Below, one piece after another: positions 9,385 to 20,308 of a stretch of DNA of 54,636 nucleotides (position 1 is its first letter; each line of letters begins with the position of its first letter). A program made the position numbers and the translations under genes. The stretch comes from Arachnopeziza araneosa (lineage: Eukaryota > Ascomycota > Leotiomycetes > Helotiales > Arachnopezizaceae). The notes beneath the pieces are model-generated. The model had not been told where the DNA came from, searched no databases, and was given only the letters and a program-made list of their open reading frames with translations. Location of the stretch: contig QYAI01000212.1 in the NCBI GenBank assembly GCA_003988855.1, positions 1 through 54,636 of the forward strand, written 5' to 3'.

Positions 9385-11899
9385 TTATATCATGATAGCC
9401 GTCGCGTTCCCCTTTCCTTCTTCTTTCGTTGAAATCTCGTGCCAAAAGTTAATGACGATAGAAGCCAAAAACACCAGACACAACGCAGTTGGCCCGTATT
9501 TGTCGTGATACTTTATGACCTTGCGCCTCCTGATCGCATCACTGCGGTACAAATACATACCCATACTATAAATTATGGATATAATTGCAACGAGAATAAA
9601 TGCGAATGGAGCAATGAAGTCGGATAAGTCCTTCTTGACACCAAAATTGAGAACTGTAACCGCGATAGCGCCTAGGTAGACGCAGTATTCGAGCTGTAAC
9701 TGTTAGTAACATATTTTACAGAGGACATGGAGCACTCACCCAAGATAGATAGGTTCGCTCTGCAGCAAAATAAACCTTCGGCTCCACACGCGTTGGCACA
9801 TGTATTTTCTTTCCTTTGGGCGCTTTATATCGTCTATCCTGAATCTTGCCGCTGCCCAGTGCCGCCATTGTACCGTTAGCAGGTACTAGATTAGGTCTAA
9901 CCCAGTGCTTAAGCGTGTTGGATATCCAAGATCCTGTGAGGCGGATATGCTTCTTCGCAATTTTAGAGTAATATGGCCAGCCACCGATTCGTCTTGCCGC
10001 TTCAATATCTGCAGACTCATTATCTTCATCGTCAGAGTCATAGATTGGGTAGCTATCATCAAGTGGCTGAGCACCGACTTGTTCCTCAACGTCCAAATCA
10101 TTTCCTGTTGCACGATTCTCAATTGCACGAGCCTCGCGGAGCCTGTTCACATTCTCATCTGAACTTTCTGCAGCAGGCGCGGAACCTTGTGGATATACGG
10201 ATTGTTCGTCATCTGAATCTTCATCGTCATCATCATCATCATCTGACGTTGAGCTAGGTATGGAGTGGCCTGGACGTTGAATGCCAAAGTGTTGGGTTAC
10301 TGGCTTGCGGATATCAATGTCCATTTGTGGCATCCAGAATGGAAGTAGGTTGATGCGACTTGGGAAGAGAGTTGCGCAGCCATGGATGAATTTAGAAAAT
10401 TTGGGCACAGCTTCCACTAGATGACTGGCGATGAGTTCTCGAACCCACTCGGGAGGTTCTTGACCAGCTTGTGTTTGGAGTTTTACTTCCAAGACAGCAT
10501 ATGGGAAACGCTCGACATCTTCGGCGGGAAGTTGAGAGAAAGGCCAATCAATTCCAATATCCATTCTTCGCCAATTGTTACCAGCACGTTTCCTGCCATC
10601 CAAATTGTCTTCTCGGACCATGGTAAGCTCGGTGTCGAGAGAAATACGGACTCGAGCATCTGCGGGTAATTGAAAAGCGGTTCGGTGGTAGAACGATCGG
10701 CACACAGGAACATATCCGTGCTTGAGGCATGAGTATTGTATTTCCTTTGCAAGTCTCTCGTCTTCGTCGATTTGCTTCGCAGACTTTTTGCCATCTTTTC
10801 TAGCCTTCTCGAAGATTTGTTCGGGGAGCAGGTCACCCTTCAAATACGCATTCATGTTCTTCTCCTTCAAGCTGAATCGTGCCTTGACCGACTTCTCACC
10901 AGTCCAGTCTTCTCGATGTGTCTTTCGTTCCACGAATATCGTCTCAGTATTCATTCCACCGTACCATCTCATACGAATAGCTTCGGCACCCTCGGTTTTC
11001 TTCAATCGACCCTCGTACAAGTCCCATGTTTCCGGATTATCGTAATAGATCGAGGTAATGGCAGAGTCTGCGGCTTCGAATTCTTTGTTGGGGTTGAAGA
11101 CCAGAACGGGAAGGTGCTGAGAGATTAGCAGAAGCGTGAAAGAAATGGGAAATACATACCTTTAGGATGATGAGCTTGACCTCAGTGATGTTGTCTTGAT
11201 GCACCCAGTACTTTGTGGTATTTCGAATAAAGTTTCCCTGGCTCCCACCAGCTGCATTGTCACCCTTGACAGGATTTCCTCGAGTCCTAACAATATCATA
11301 CAACTTTGACAGCTTGACAATATCCGAATCGTAATTATCTTGGAAAAACGGTTTGGCCTTTAATCGAGCGGCGAACACTGGTTTCAGCACCCATTTGGTT
11401 TGTTTCTGTTCCTATTAGCTGCAGCCCCAGCCCGATACGGCAGACTTACATCATGCTTTTTGATGATCTTCTGGAAGCCGGTATAATTCAATTGAACAAA
11501 CTTGGCAAGGTCATGCACGTCTGCAATGATGTCGCTCAAGTCCTCTTCCAGCATCATGAACTCCTCTTCGCTAGGTGCATCATCACCAGTCCCATTCTTG
11601 AAGCTCTCGAGCCTTGACATGACATCGCTAACTTCTTTGTCGCTCGCAGCGATGCGTCTGCTTACCTCGATAGCCTTGACCTTCTGCTTAGTATGCACCT
11701 TATCCAGTTCCTGCTCCAGACGAGCAAGGAACTTACTCTCGTCCTCCTCGGTCCATTCTTTTCGTACTCCCTTAGGGGTTTGCTTCGAGGGCGGGACGTC
11801 CCAGTCGGTCTTCAATTGATTCTTCAACTCATCGTAAGCAATGTAATACCATTGATACTCCTTGATGACGCTCGTGCGGAGCTGTTCGCCGAATTTCAT
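9385..11899 (-). CDS. VTC4: vacuolar transporter chaperone 4, SPX-domain polyphosphate polymerase, 795 aa
   Basis: Four exons on the minus strand: 11450-11899, 11160-11411, 9740-11116 and 9385-9693. All introns are phase 0 with GT-AG ends (38, 43 and 46 nt). The start is the ATG of MKFGEQLRTSVIKEYQWYYI, the canonical SPX beginning; upstream in-frame codons are ignored. Residues 1-150 form the SPX domain, which senses inositol pyrophosphates in this family. Residues about 170-480 form the VTC catalytic tunnel domain, with KYWVHQDNITEVKLIILKHL, MRWYGG, FVERKTHREDW, KARFSLKEKN and YAVLEVKLQTQ, motifs that carry the basic and metal-binding residues of polyphosphate synthesis. An acidic linker (SDDDDDDDEDSDDE) follows. 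The last exon encodes the hydrophobic membrane domain (LEYCVYLGAIAVTVLNFGVK and two more spans). VTC4 makes polyphosphate from ATP and passes it into the vacuole. The gene is intact and slightly longer than the yeast protein. Confidence 0.95.
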
Positions 11900-13010
11900 G
11901 ATAATCTCGCCGGGCTGGAAGTTGTAGTGGCCGGGGAAGCCTGAGGAAGAATGTTGCCAACGTCGCTCTTTGGTTCTGAGGTCCTCGACGATTAGCATTG
12001 GCATCTCATGGTCACGAAAGCTGTGTTGAAGAAAGATGTAGCGTGGTCTGGGATAGCTGGATACTGGTATTGGTTGCTGTGGTTGCAGCAGCAGCAGCGG
12101 CGGCGGGAGGGGGTTGGGAAGGGTGGGGGAAAGGAAAACTCGGTACCTTGCAAACGTTCAGTCTCAGCTGGCAATTAAGGAATGAGGAAGCAGCAGGAGC
12201 AATTGAGGTTGTCAACCCACGGCCAGGACCAGGACCCCACCTTCCGCGCAAACTTTTAGCTACACGATGGAGCTATTGGAGCTCTTGGGCACGAGGGATG
12301 ACAGAAGGGACAGGAGAGCTCCATTGGCCAATTGAATGGCCGGGTTTGTCCATGTGTCCAACGTCTCTTCTCTTATCTTATCAGACACGGGCTCGGTGCG
12401 AGTATTCAAAATACTGACCACTGGTGTATATTGAAGAACGCAATTCTTGGCTTATATAATCACCATCTCTGAAAAAGTTAACTTAACTTACCAGCCATGG
12501 CAAATCCCTTTGCACGAGTGATGACTCCCAAAAAGAAAATAGACGGATATCCTATGCTAGCAGCGTTGCTCCTTCTGTGCGTTAACTTGTAATAAGTACT
12601 CCTACCAAGAAGTCTGAAAATCAGAATATAGTACCCCCTCATGATAGGTGTTTTTTTTTTCTTTTTCTTTCTTTCACATCAAGGGCTTGTTTCAAAAACC
12701 TCATTTTGAAAAGTGTTGTTTACATCCAAGTTTCTACTCCCCACACCGAGTATGTGAGCAGGTCAAATCCCATGATATTGCTCGCTCATCTTCGCCTATT
12801 ATCGCCCATGTTCCTGCACCATCCATGCACAATGAGGTAAATTATCAGCCCTATACACAAATGTGGAAAAGTTGCCTACTCTGCCTACTTTCTCACCCAA
12901 GAGTGAGATTTCTATGAAACCCCGCCGTTATTTTATTTTATGGTTTAAATTTAAGTGATATTTCACCCCGCTTTACTACTCAACCAACATACTCCTCTTC
13001 ATCTTGCAAC
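11900..13010. other. divergent intergenic region, VTC4 / ankyrin gene
   Basis: This lies between the VTC4 start (minus) and the ankyrin-protein start (plus), so it should hold both promoters. Visible items are a GCAGCAGCAGCAGCGGCGGCGG microsatellite-like run around 12085-12107 and a long T/C-rich tract around 12650-12675. A 139-codon plus-strand ORF at 11998-12417 has low-complexity composition and is not considered real. No PHO-type CACGTG box was noticed here. Confidence 0.5.
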
Positions 13011-14789
13011 ATGGAATACCCCTCAGCAGCCGATTTCAAAGACATCCCATCGCCACCTCCAGGCATGGCCATCTCCGCATTCCCACACGCGCGAGAATAC
13101 ATGTGGGATCCGTTCTGGTGGAATCAAGTTGGGCGAGACTTGATCTCACAGCGGCACATCTTTGATCGGTATTCAGGAGAGGAGCAGAAAAGGATGCTTG
13201 CTGAGCTGCTTGAAGAATTTCCTGGCAAAGGCGGGCGGATTATTGACGCGGCCATTGATGCGGGAGAAGCGGGAGTGGTTCAATCGATGCTGGAATTAGG
13301 CGTCGAGATTGACAAGGAGAAGGGTCTGATCAAAGGAAGGTCAAATTTGCCATCTGCTAAAGAAGATCCGAATGACTTCGGTCTCGATGGAGATGAAGAT
13401 TTGGGTGAAGATGAGGAGTTTTATCCTCTGCATTCGGCATGTTTTCAGAAGCAATTTGAGTGCGTCAAGGTTTTTGTTGAGAAGGGAGGAATTTCTGTCA
13501 ATTCCGTGGACGACGTGAAGACAACACCTCTGACAAATGCTGCAAGAGCGGGGGATGCGGAGTCCGTCAAGTTTCTCCTCGATCATGGCGCTGACCCAAC
13601 ATACGCTCGAGAAGAGGGGCTCAGTATCTTCGAATGTGCCGCCACATCTGGAAACGTCGATGTGTTGAGAAGTATTGCAGACCATGCAAAATCCATCGAG
13701 GCCGGAAAGAAAGTCGGTATGGAGCTGTTCCTAGGTAGCACGGTGTCCGGTAATGCAGAGATGATAAAACTCGTTCTTGAGCGAGCAGGACTGCTGGCAA
13801 ACGAGAAGGAGAGGGTGGGAAAATTGGACGTGGAACAAACAAAACTGTTCACTGAAAACCTTTGGCGCGTGGTTGAAAATGAATCTCTTGAATCTCTTGA
13901 CCTCCTTCTCTCCTATCTTACTCCACGAGATGCCGAAGGAAATTTCGAATACTATCAAATCACTCCTCACGAAGATCAAGTTCGCGTATTCAATGCAGCT
14001 GAAGACGCAATCAAGAGCGCTCCAGTCTTCGAACGAGCTTGGGAGATTCTTCTCGCACCTCCAGCATCTATTTTGAAGAACAGCGCTGAAGCAAAAACCT
14101 TACATTACGACTGGCTCCATCGGCGTCTCCTTTCTGCCGCCGGGGTTGGTGCGCTGGACACGCTGAAGCTCATCATGGACAAGTATCACCCAAACGTGAA
14201 TCACATCTCACACAAATACCACATGACAGCTCTTTTTGCTGCTGCTGCTCAGGGAGCAGTTGAAGTTGTACGAACGCTGGCCCAGGACTATTATGCTGAT
14301 ATCCATCTCGGGAATGGGACCTATGCAAACGGTCCTACAGCTTTAGATATCGCGATAAAGAACCAAGCAAAAGATGTTGCGAAGCTGCTACTGAGTTTCG
14401 GTGGGCCAATAGAAGATCTGGAAAATTTAAAAGAACTCGCCGATTCCGCGGAAGAAAGCAAGAAAGTGGTGGTGGTGGCATTTGAAAAGTACCGGGCGCC
14501 AGCAATGGTCTACTCCGAGAAGCAATTCGAGGCTGTAGAAAACGGCAAAGATAAGTTCAGTAAGATTATCATTGATTTTGAAGAGAATGGGGGTGATATT
14601 GGATCATGGGTTGCAGGTTTACAGGTTCGGAGGAGAGATGAGAGGTTGAAGGAGGAGGGTGAGGGAGCACGACCGCTGATGAAAGAGAATGAGGAGATTG
14701 GTGGAGAGAACTTCAATGATGACGAACACTCATCCAAGAGACCAAGACGTGAAGAGTGGTTGGAGAGAAATGGGTTGACACCTAGATAA
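13011..14789 (+). CDS. ankyrin-repeat protein, 592 aa
   Basis: A single intact exon. The N-terminal about 70 residues (containing REYMWDPFWWNQVGRDLIS) are not a known domain to me. Ankyrin-type helices are recognisable at about 136-165 (FYPLHSACFQKQFECVKVFV), 171-196 (TPLTNAARAGDAESVKFLLD, then HGADP), 205-235 (IFECAATSGNVDVLRSIAD), 407-430 (ALFAAAAQGAVEVVRTLAQD) and 442-464 (TALDIAIKNQAKDVAKLLLS). Acidic insertions (DGDEDLGEDEE) interrupt the solenoid. The C-terminus is charged and carries a basic KRPRRE patch near 578 that could be a nuclear signal. Ankyrin repeats mediate protein binding; no partner can be inferred. It is transcribed away from VTC4 and shows no breaks, unlike the ankyrin loci further along. 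Confidence 0.85.
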   Translation: MEYPSAADFKDIPSPPPGMAISAFPHAREYMWDPFWWNQVGRDLISQRHIFDRYSGEEQKRMLAELLEEFPGKGGRIIDAAIDAGEAGVVQSMLELGVEIDKEKGLIKGRSNLPSAKEDPNDFGLDGDEDLGEDEEFYPLHSACFQKQFECVKVFVEKGGISVNSVDDVKTTPLTNAARAGDAESVKFLLDHGADPTYAREEGLSIFECAATSGNVDVLRSIADHAKSIEAGKKVGMELFLGSTVSGNAEMIKLVLERAGLLANEKERVGKLDVEQTKLFTENLWRVVENESLESLDLLLSYLTPRDAEGNFEYYQITPHEDQVRVFNAAEDAIKSAPVFERAWEILLAPPASILKNSAEAKTLHYDWLHRRLLSAAGVGALDTLKLIMDKYHPNVNHISHKYHMTALFAAAAQGAVEVVRTLAQDYYADIHLGNGTYANGPTALDIAIKNQAKDVAKLLLSFGGPIEDLENLKELADSAEESKKVVVVAFEKYRAPAMVYSEKQFEAVENGKDKFSKIIIDFEENGGDIGSWVAGLQVRRRDERLKEEGEGARPLMKENEEIGGENFNDDEHSSKRPRREEWLERNGLTPR

Positions 14790-15065
14790 AGTTCACTGCG
14801 ATGTGCGAAATTTGCAGAACCAATATCATCAGCGTTCTGGTTTCTTTCACTGGTAATATTAGCAATTGGAAAGTATTTAATAATCACGGGGGACCTACCT
14901 ACTTATTCTCCTATATTCTCGAACCGCAAACAAGCTCCAATTCGGTTCAAGAATTTCTATAGGAGGGACGAATCGCCAGCGCCAATCCAGTTATCTACTC
15001 TTATCCGCTAAATCGCCATCCCATGATTACCCTACATAAATACATCAAATATGGTATTTGACCCG
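14790..15065. other. short intergenic
   Basis: Nothing recognised. It separates the convergent 3' ends of the intact ankyrin gene and the broken ankyrin locus. Confidence 0.4.
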
Positions 15066-16560
15066 TTAATCAATCCATGCCCCTGGTACACGTGGAGCTT
15101 TCCAAGTTCCTTGCGCCCTTTCAAGCTTCTTCGCCTTCCTCAGCCAGCGCCGCTCGAAGCGTTTCTCAGACAAATTGACAATGGACATTCTCGCATCCCC
15201 ACTTATAACCAATTCGATACAGCACGACAAGTTTCCCATCGAGGGTAGATATAAGGCCAATTGGCTGTTGCCTCAGGGAATTTGTAATCGTCCCTGAGGT
15301 TATGACTGACCGGTCCCATGTTTCTGAATTCGTGGAGCAGCTCAAAGGCACTGCTTTTCCGATCAATCCACCAATCCCAAGAGAGCCGTGGAATGCTCTG
15401 CGAAAAAATCAGGTATCGATAACGGACTTCATCGAAATTATAGTTTCCTTCGTGAGGAATAAGCATCGGAACTGTACCTCCTTCGCACTGGTTGATCAAT
15501 TGGGCCCGCAAGTACTCGTCGATATCAAGACCGAAACTTTCGAGAATGGCTAGCCATTCGTTGCCTACCTACCTCTCGAGACTCAAATGGATTTTTGGCA
15601 ATATCTATGATTTGATCAAACGTGGTGACTCCATCATCTGTACGGAGTTCATGTAGATCTGGCTGTAAAGATAGAATTCGACGGGTAGATTCCCTCCAGC
15701 CGTCGCGAAGATTGGATTCTGCTTTAAACAACATTCTCATAGCCACGCATATGGGCGAGGTATGAAATTCATAAATTATTGTTTGATCAACCAGTTCCTG
15801 CACTGTATCATTGAAGGCGTGAAGTGTAACCATCAGATTGTGATCACTGAATAAGCCCCAGAAAAAATCTTCTCTGTCGAAATATTCACATCGTGATGTG
15901 AACAACGACTGTATATTTTTCAATTCTGAGGCATCCTCTAAGAACAACGGTGGACTGAGATAAGGCAGACTGCATATCATTATGAGGCTCTATCGTCTCA
16001 ACCCTGGAAGTCAATATATATGAAAACTCACTTACTAGCCTTCAATTGTAACCTCTTGACCATGCAGACCTAGGTTGAAAAGAAGTTCACATAATTGGAC
16101 GTTAGAATTAAGCCATGCTCGCTAATACGATGTTAGATATCCTTAGGTCCTTCGAAGATGAAAAGATTAACATACATGTAAAAGCGTGTAACCCTGCGAG
16201 TCTACGCTAAATGGTGATACCTGTCGTGATCTGAGCAGAGTCTGGAAACCCTTCAAGTCACCGCGAGCGCACATCGTCCAGACTGGATGATTGTCTGGAA
16301 TAAGAAGATGTATTCTAAGCGACCTCTGAACAAAGCCAAAAATGTTAATGGATTGATATTCGATCCACAAGAAAGGAACGAGGGTTTAAAGACCCGAATA
16401 CTTGTGCTGGTAGAATAAGTATTTGAAGCTGGCTGTGGCTCGTCATCTGTGAAACGGGCAGATTGTGATGCCTTTCGAATGACCAGTTCGCCGAAGAAGC
16501 TATGATATGTTTGGAAGTCCACAGCTTGCCCTCTTGAAATCTTTGACTTTCCTGACTTCC
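15066..16560 (-). pseudogene. broken ankyrin-type protein of a Helotiales-like family
   Basis: On the minus strand, family-like blocks follow one another but not in one frame. They are: a segment with GQAVDFQTYHSFFGELVIRK (about 16.5 kb); LWIEYQSINIFGFVQRSLRI leading into an ankyrin helix pair MCARGDLKGFQTLLRSRQVS plus DSQGYTLLH; after a 5' splice-like GTATGT, AWLNSNVQLCELLFNLGLHG; a long block with FWGLFSDHN...TTFDQIIDIAKNPFESRE; EWLAILESFGLDIDEYLRAQ; and a basic tail RRWLRKAKKLERAQGTWKAP ending at 15066. Frame changes occur near 16390, 15560 and 15235 at places with no good intron (best candidates 36 nt or shorter, or leaving a stop). This indicates several indels. A gene with non-standard introns cannot be fully excluded. 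Ankyrin proteins of this kind are numerous in leotiomycete genomes; their function is unknown. Confidence 0.6.
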
Positions 16561-16624
16561 CCTTGTGATTGAAACGACTTGTTGTTGATCTATACGCCTC
16601 GTTGGAATAACCTCTGGACTTGTC

Positions 16625-17240
16625 TCTTAGATCACTGCAAATGGCCGCTTTCTATGAAGCGGTAGTTGCTGCATTCCCACACCATTTGATCTTTGCGAAA
16701 GGATAATTTCCGTGGTGCCAAAAGTCCTTCTTGCAAAGTCCATCCGCGGGTCTGAAGCGGATCTGAGTATAAACATGTACAGAACTACGGAAACTTGGAC
16801 GAAGCCAAACTTTGGATTGATTTTCAGTGTCTCTGTTAAATGGCAACTCACAGGGCTTCAATTGACTGGGCGGCCGTGGAGCATGGATACCCGCATCGGT
16901 TGATGACGATTCAGGAGCTATGATGGTGATAGTGGCGCCAGAGTAGACGTCACGCATACGAGTAGCTTCAGCTCGCCAGTCGCTGGCAGAGTCTTGCAGT
17001 ATACATAAAGCATCGATCCAGAGGTATTGTAGCCCTAAGTCCTGGGTGATTGTGATGGTATTTCGAAGCGTTGCTAGCCATTTTGCTAGGGAAATACCAG
17101 CTTTTAGGTCTTGGAAAGTGTCGCTTCTGAGGGTGAACTGTGAATCACCGCCCCAACAATAGCTGAGTGCGGCCCATGAGACGGCGCTTGGCATTTCATT
17201 CAGCTCAAGGCGAGGAGGTTCATTGCCATTCTTATTTCCT
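16625..17240 (-). pseudogene. HET-domain (heterokaryon incompatibility) protein, frameshifted and truncated
   Basis: The minus-strand frame from 17194 encodes a good HET domain core: WAALSYCWGGDSQF, ATLRNTITITQDLGLQYLWI followed by DALCILQD, and DWRAEATRMRDVYSGATITI. Near 16775 the frame breaks. The next canonical HET block, TRGWTLQEGLLAPRKLSF then MVWECSNYRFIES, continues in another frame and meets a stop at about 16635. No intron of usable length explains the change. The usual N-terminal 100-200 residues and the variable C-terminal half are missing, and ankyrin-family sequence starts almost immediately downstream. HET domains trigger cell death on fusion of incompatible strains. This copy is judged non-functional, or a fusion relic. 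Confidence in the family is high; in the break, moderate. Confidence 0.7.
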
Positions 17241-18502
17241 ACACAGACAGCCGCTGAAGTGGAGTTTAGTTGCTTCTACAGGGATTAATAATTTGGAATA
17301 CAAGACAGACGGGATTTTGTGCTCACTTTATGCTTTTCTGCGTTTCTGTACCTAGGTCATTATAATTCAAGCTCATTGATCTCAAGTTTGTTTATACTTC
17401 AAGCACTAAATCTGTGCACACGTCAATTACTCCTATAATTTTCTTATAAGGTATATTTGTAACTATTCCCGGACACCCTAAACGCCTCCTACTAGAAAAC
17501 CACATTGCACTATCGCCCTCACGGCTAATTGGAGGTACAACACTCTTCGAGGCGCAGCTGCAAACTGGGTTCAAGATTTAAGAGTCTGGCCTCGATAAGG
17601 AAGACTGCTTGCATTTATGATGATAGGGTCGCGAGGGTCTGTAACCCTGAAGAGTAGTAACTTAATGAGTTACCAGAGCATCTGCAAGCTCGTGTGATGT
17701 GTTTCAATCGACATATCATGGCCGCGGCTATAACTAGGAGTAAGTTACTTACGAAATTGAACTGGCCCAAAGTTGAGAACATGTGCGTAATCGAAGCCAG
17801 TAAATGTACGGGGTGCCAGACCGTGAAAACAAAGGCGTTATTATGCGAGAAGGGTATCAGGGGCTTGATCTGCGTCGCGTCTGAGATTGTGGACTCGAGT
17901 TTGTCCTGGAGCGCCGCCTTGAGCTCGGGTTATTCACTGAAGGGCAAGCCGCGTAAAGGCACAAGATAGCCACGAACATATGACGAATCTGCTCAAAAGT
18001 GCCGGCACCATGTAGCCCTTCCCAAAGAAGCTACCGAACATTTACCGAACGAGCGAAATGCAACAGCACGATGCTTACCTCACTCTCGGAGGACTTGACA
18101 ACCGGGTCTTGATAGGAAGTTGCCTTCTCATTGCTTCAGTTTCTTCCATTCCTTACCATGTAAGTGCACTGAGCTAAGACCTCTCTTCACGACCGTAGAG
18201 TGACAACTGACCAAATGGGGACTCGCTTAGCAGCTACTTCCGGCTAATATAAACGTGGATGCTATGGGTGGGTTTTGCTCCTAGCTGTGCGGGAGTGTAT
18301 TTTGTGTGATTGTAGCTTAAAAAATAGACAGTTATACAGTCATGCAAAGCATCGCAGAAAGAGCCAAAAATAGATGCTTTCGATTCTGTCATCTAGTTGT
18401 GCTCTAGTTGTATTGCCTGGCGAACTCATACCTCTTTAGCCTTACATTTGGAATATTTCAGCCATTTTTGGCTTATCTATTATCTTTGTGTAGATATACT
18501 CA
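17241..18502. other. no gene recognised
   Basis: Short random frames only, including 60- and 91-codon ones at 17392-17574 and 17694-17969 with no family resemblance. The 5' part may contain the lost N-terminus of the HET sequence. The 3' part is the promoter region of the next gene. Confidence 0.4.
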
Positions 18503-18510
18503 TATATAAA
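18503..18510 (+). promoter_or_regulatory. TATA box candidate
   Basis: TATATAAA lies 50 nt before the ATG at 18561, a suitable position for a fungal core promoter. It supports that ORF being a real transcribed gene. Confidence 0.5.
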
Positions 18511-18560
18511 GACCCTAAACCTATGTATATGGAGCCTAAAATCCTAAGAGTATAAGAGCT

Positions 18561-19208
18561 ATGAGTTCTAACCAAGTAGCAAAGGCGTCTGCAAGGGCAG
18601 TGGTACCTAACGGGATTTGGGCACTCATGAAAACTTATGTCACTTCTGTCTCAAAATATGTTGTTAAGAAATTAACAAGACACCATCCTAGACCTGAAGA
18701 CAAACACAGCCACCTCTGGTGTTTGATTATCGAGAAAGAAAACTGGCTTTCTGCTATAGCTGAAAGAGGATTCAATCCCGTTTTGATTGGATATGACCTG
18801 CACTATCTCTGTTCTAAAAAGAATATTAGAGCGGGTGCCAAATCGACATATCTAGTCCTTGTACTCGGATATAACGGAGATGGTGGAAAATATGAAAGAC
18901 CTCATGCTGTTGATACATTTCGCCTTCTTCTCGACTCTCTGAAACCTCATGGTGAGGGCGATCATCGTGGAGAATACTACTTCCCTGAAATTAACTTTCT
19001 TCTTAATGTTCGCGATGTCGAATCTGACGAACATTATACGACTGTTTCACAGCCAGGAAGACTTTTGGCTCGTCCGCTTGGAGGTTTGGAGTCAGCGTAT
19101 TTATACTGGAGAGACAACGAATTTAAAGTTCGAAAAATCCATGGGAAGTACATCATTGTTGGGCTGAAGAGGGGTTTGATTAGAGTATGTCGAAAATTAT
19201 TGGCCTGA
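18561..19208 (+). CDS. hypothetical protein, 215 aa, no recognised domain
   Basis: An intact ATG-to-stop frame of 215 codons preceded by a TATA box. The protein is basic at the N-terminus (YVVKKLTRHHPRP) and has no signal peptide. It has a globular-looking middle with alternating hydrophobic strands (TYLVLVLGYNGDGG, EINFLLNVRDV) and a C-terminal segment KIHGKYIIVGLKRGLIRVCR. I do not recognise the family. A short motif, WCLIIEKENWLSAIAERGFN, resembles nothing I can name. It sits between the broken HET/ankyrin locus and a degenerate repeat just before the NLR gene, so it could be lineage-specific or part of a mobile segment. Composition does not differ obviously from neighbours. Confidence 0.55.
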   Translation: MSSNQVAKASARAVVPNGIWALMKTYVTSVSKYVVKKLTRHHPRPEDKHSHLWCLIIEKENWLSAIAERGFNPVLIGYDLHYLCSKKNIRAGAKSTYLVLVLGYNGDGGKYERPHAVDTFRLLLDSLKPHGEGDHRGEYYFPEINFLLNVRDVESDEHYTTVSQPGRLLARPLGGLESAYLYWRDNEFKVRKIHGKYIIVGLKRGLIRVCRKLLA

Positions 19209-20308
19209 CATGGAAACATCTACCGAGTGAAAGACTGAGGCAACACTTCTTCCAAACTGTGGGGATGCAATTCGCTGTAGAGCAACTTAGTAACGGTGGA
19301 GGAGATGAGAAATTTAAAAGTAACTAGATGGAAATAGAGAAAAATTGAATAAAGGGATAATTGCACAAGCATGCCAAGCAGACTTCAAGAAGGTAGACTC
19401 GAAGCATATTAAAATCTATGCACACCTTAATATCTCCTATAACTTTTAATAAGTTACGTTCCGTAGCTACCGTCTATCCCTACGTACCGAAAAAACCGGT
19501 GTGCCGAAAAAAATGATAACGTCCCTCCCAGGTAGCGAGAAACCCACTGTGCCGAGAAAAATGATGGGTATTTTGACTTTAAGTATCTTAAACTCTGTGC
19601 ACATGTTGATATCTCTAATTTTTGGGGTATAAAGTCGTGTTCCGTGGCCACTCCTGAACACTCTGAACCCTCCCACAAGAATATTACATTCGCATTGCTG
19701 CCCTTGCACTTGCACTTGATTTGCGGAAAGTCCCCCTTTATGGCGGGATAGAGTTCCTTCACCACAGCTCCACCATCAAGCTCTTATTACTCCTGATACT
19801 CATGAAAGGGTCTTATCTGAGCTTTAAGTCCTCACTACTATGCTGGGAAATCGTAATCAGCCTTGTGGCTGCTGTGGCAAGCAAATTCATGCAAGGTCGC
19901 TTCGCGGGTCAGTGATTGACTAAATTAAGTTACACCGCAATTGCACTTACGTAATTATTGCTGTTTACCGAAACTCTGAGAATCAGCCCAATCTCCTGCC
20001 AACAACGTAGCTGGTAGTAGGATAATCCTTGGGTTGACTTCATATCACGTGAGAAGTATATTCTTGGATTACTGTATCAAATGGTGCCAGAAGGGAAAAC
20101 TATGTATGAAAGTGATCTGCAACTCTAAAGACGAAGAAGAACTGGCATATCCTGATTGAAAGAAGCTATTATTTTTGATGTGGGACGATAGGACTCCGTG
20201 GAGATGGCGTTCCTCAGGCCAATGTTTTTGGGCTTCAGCTGAAGCCTCAGCCTCGAAACTGTCGGCGTCGATAACACACTCAACTTTATCAACCTACTTG
20301 TAACGGAA
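19209..20308. other. intergenic with degenerate repeats, 5' flank of the NLR gene
   Basis: Apart from the repeat at 19402-19650 no gene is evident. An 89-103 codon minus-strand frame overlapping the repeat is not protein-like. A CACGTG box (ATCACGTGAG) lies near 20044, about 265 nt upstream of the NLR start. Confidence 0.45.
19402..19650. repeat. imperfect direct repeat, about 180-bp spacing
   Basis: The block starting at 19402 (aagcatattaaaatctatgc) recurs at 19581 (aagtatcttaaactctgtgc) and stays similar for about 70 bp through a shared GTTCCGT. Between them two further related pieces occur, GTGTGCCGAAAAAAATGATA and CTGTGCCGAGAAAAATGATG. This looks like a decayed tandem or transposon-derived repeat. 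Its class was not determined. Confidence 0.5.

Noticed and set aside
10722..11128. 107- and 130-codon plus-strand frames within VTC4
   Set aside because: They are antisense to strongly conserved VTC catalytic-domain exons.
11998..12417. 139-codon plus-strand frame in the VTC4 5' region
   Set aside because: It overlaps a GCA/GCG microsatellite, has Ala/Gly low complexity and no domain, and lies where the VTC4 promoter and leader should be.
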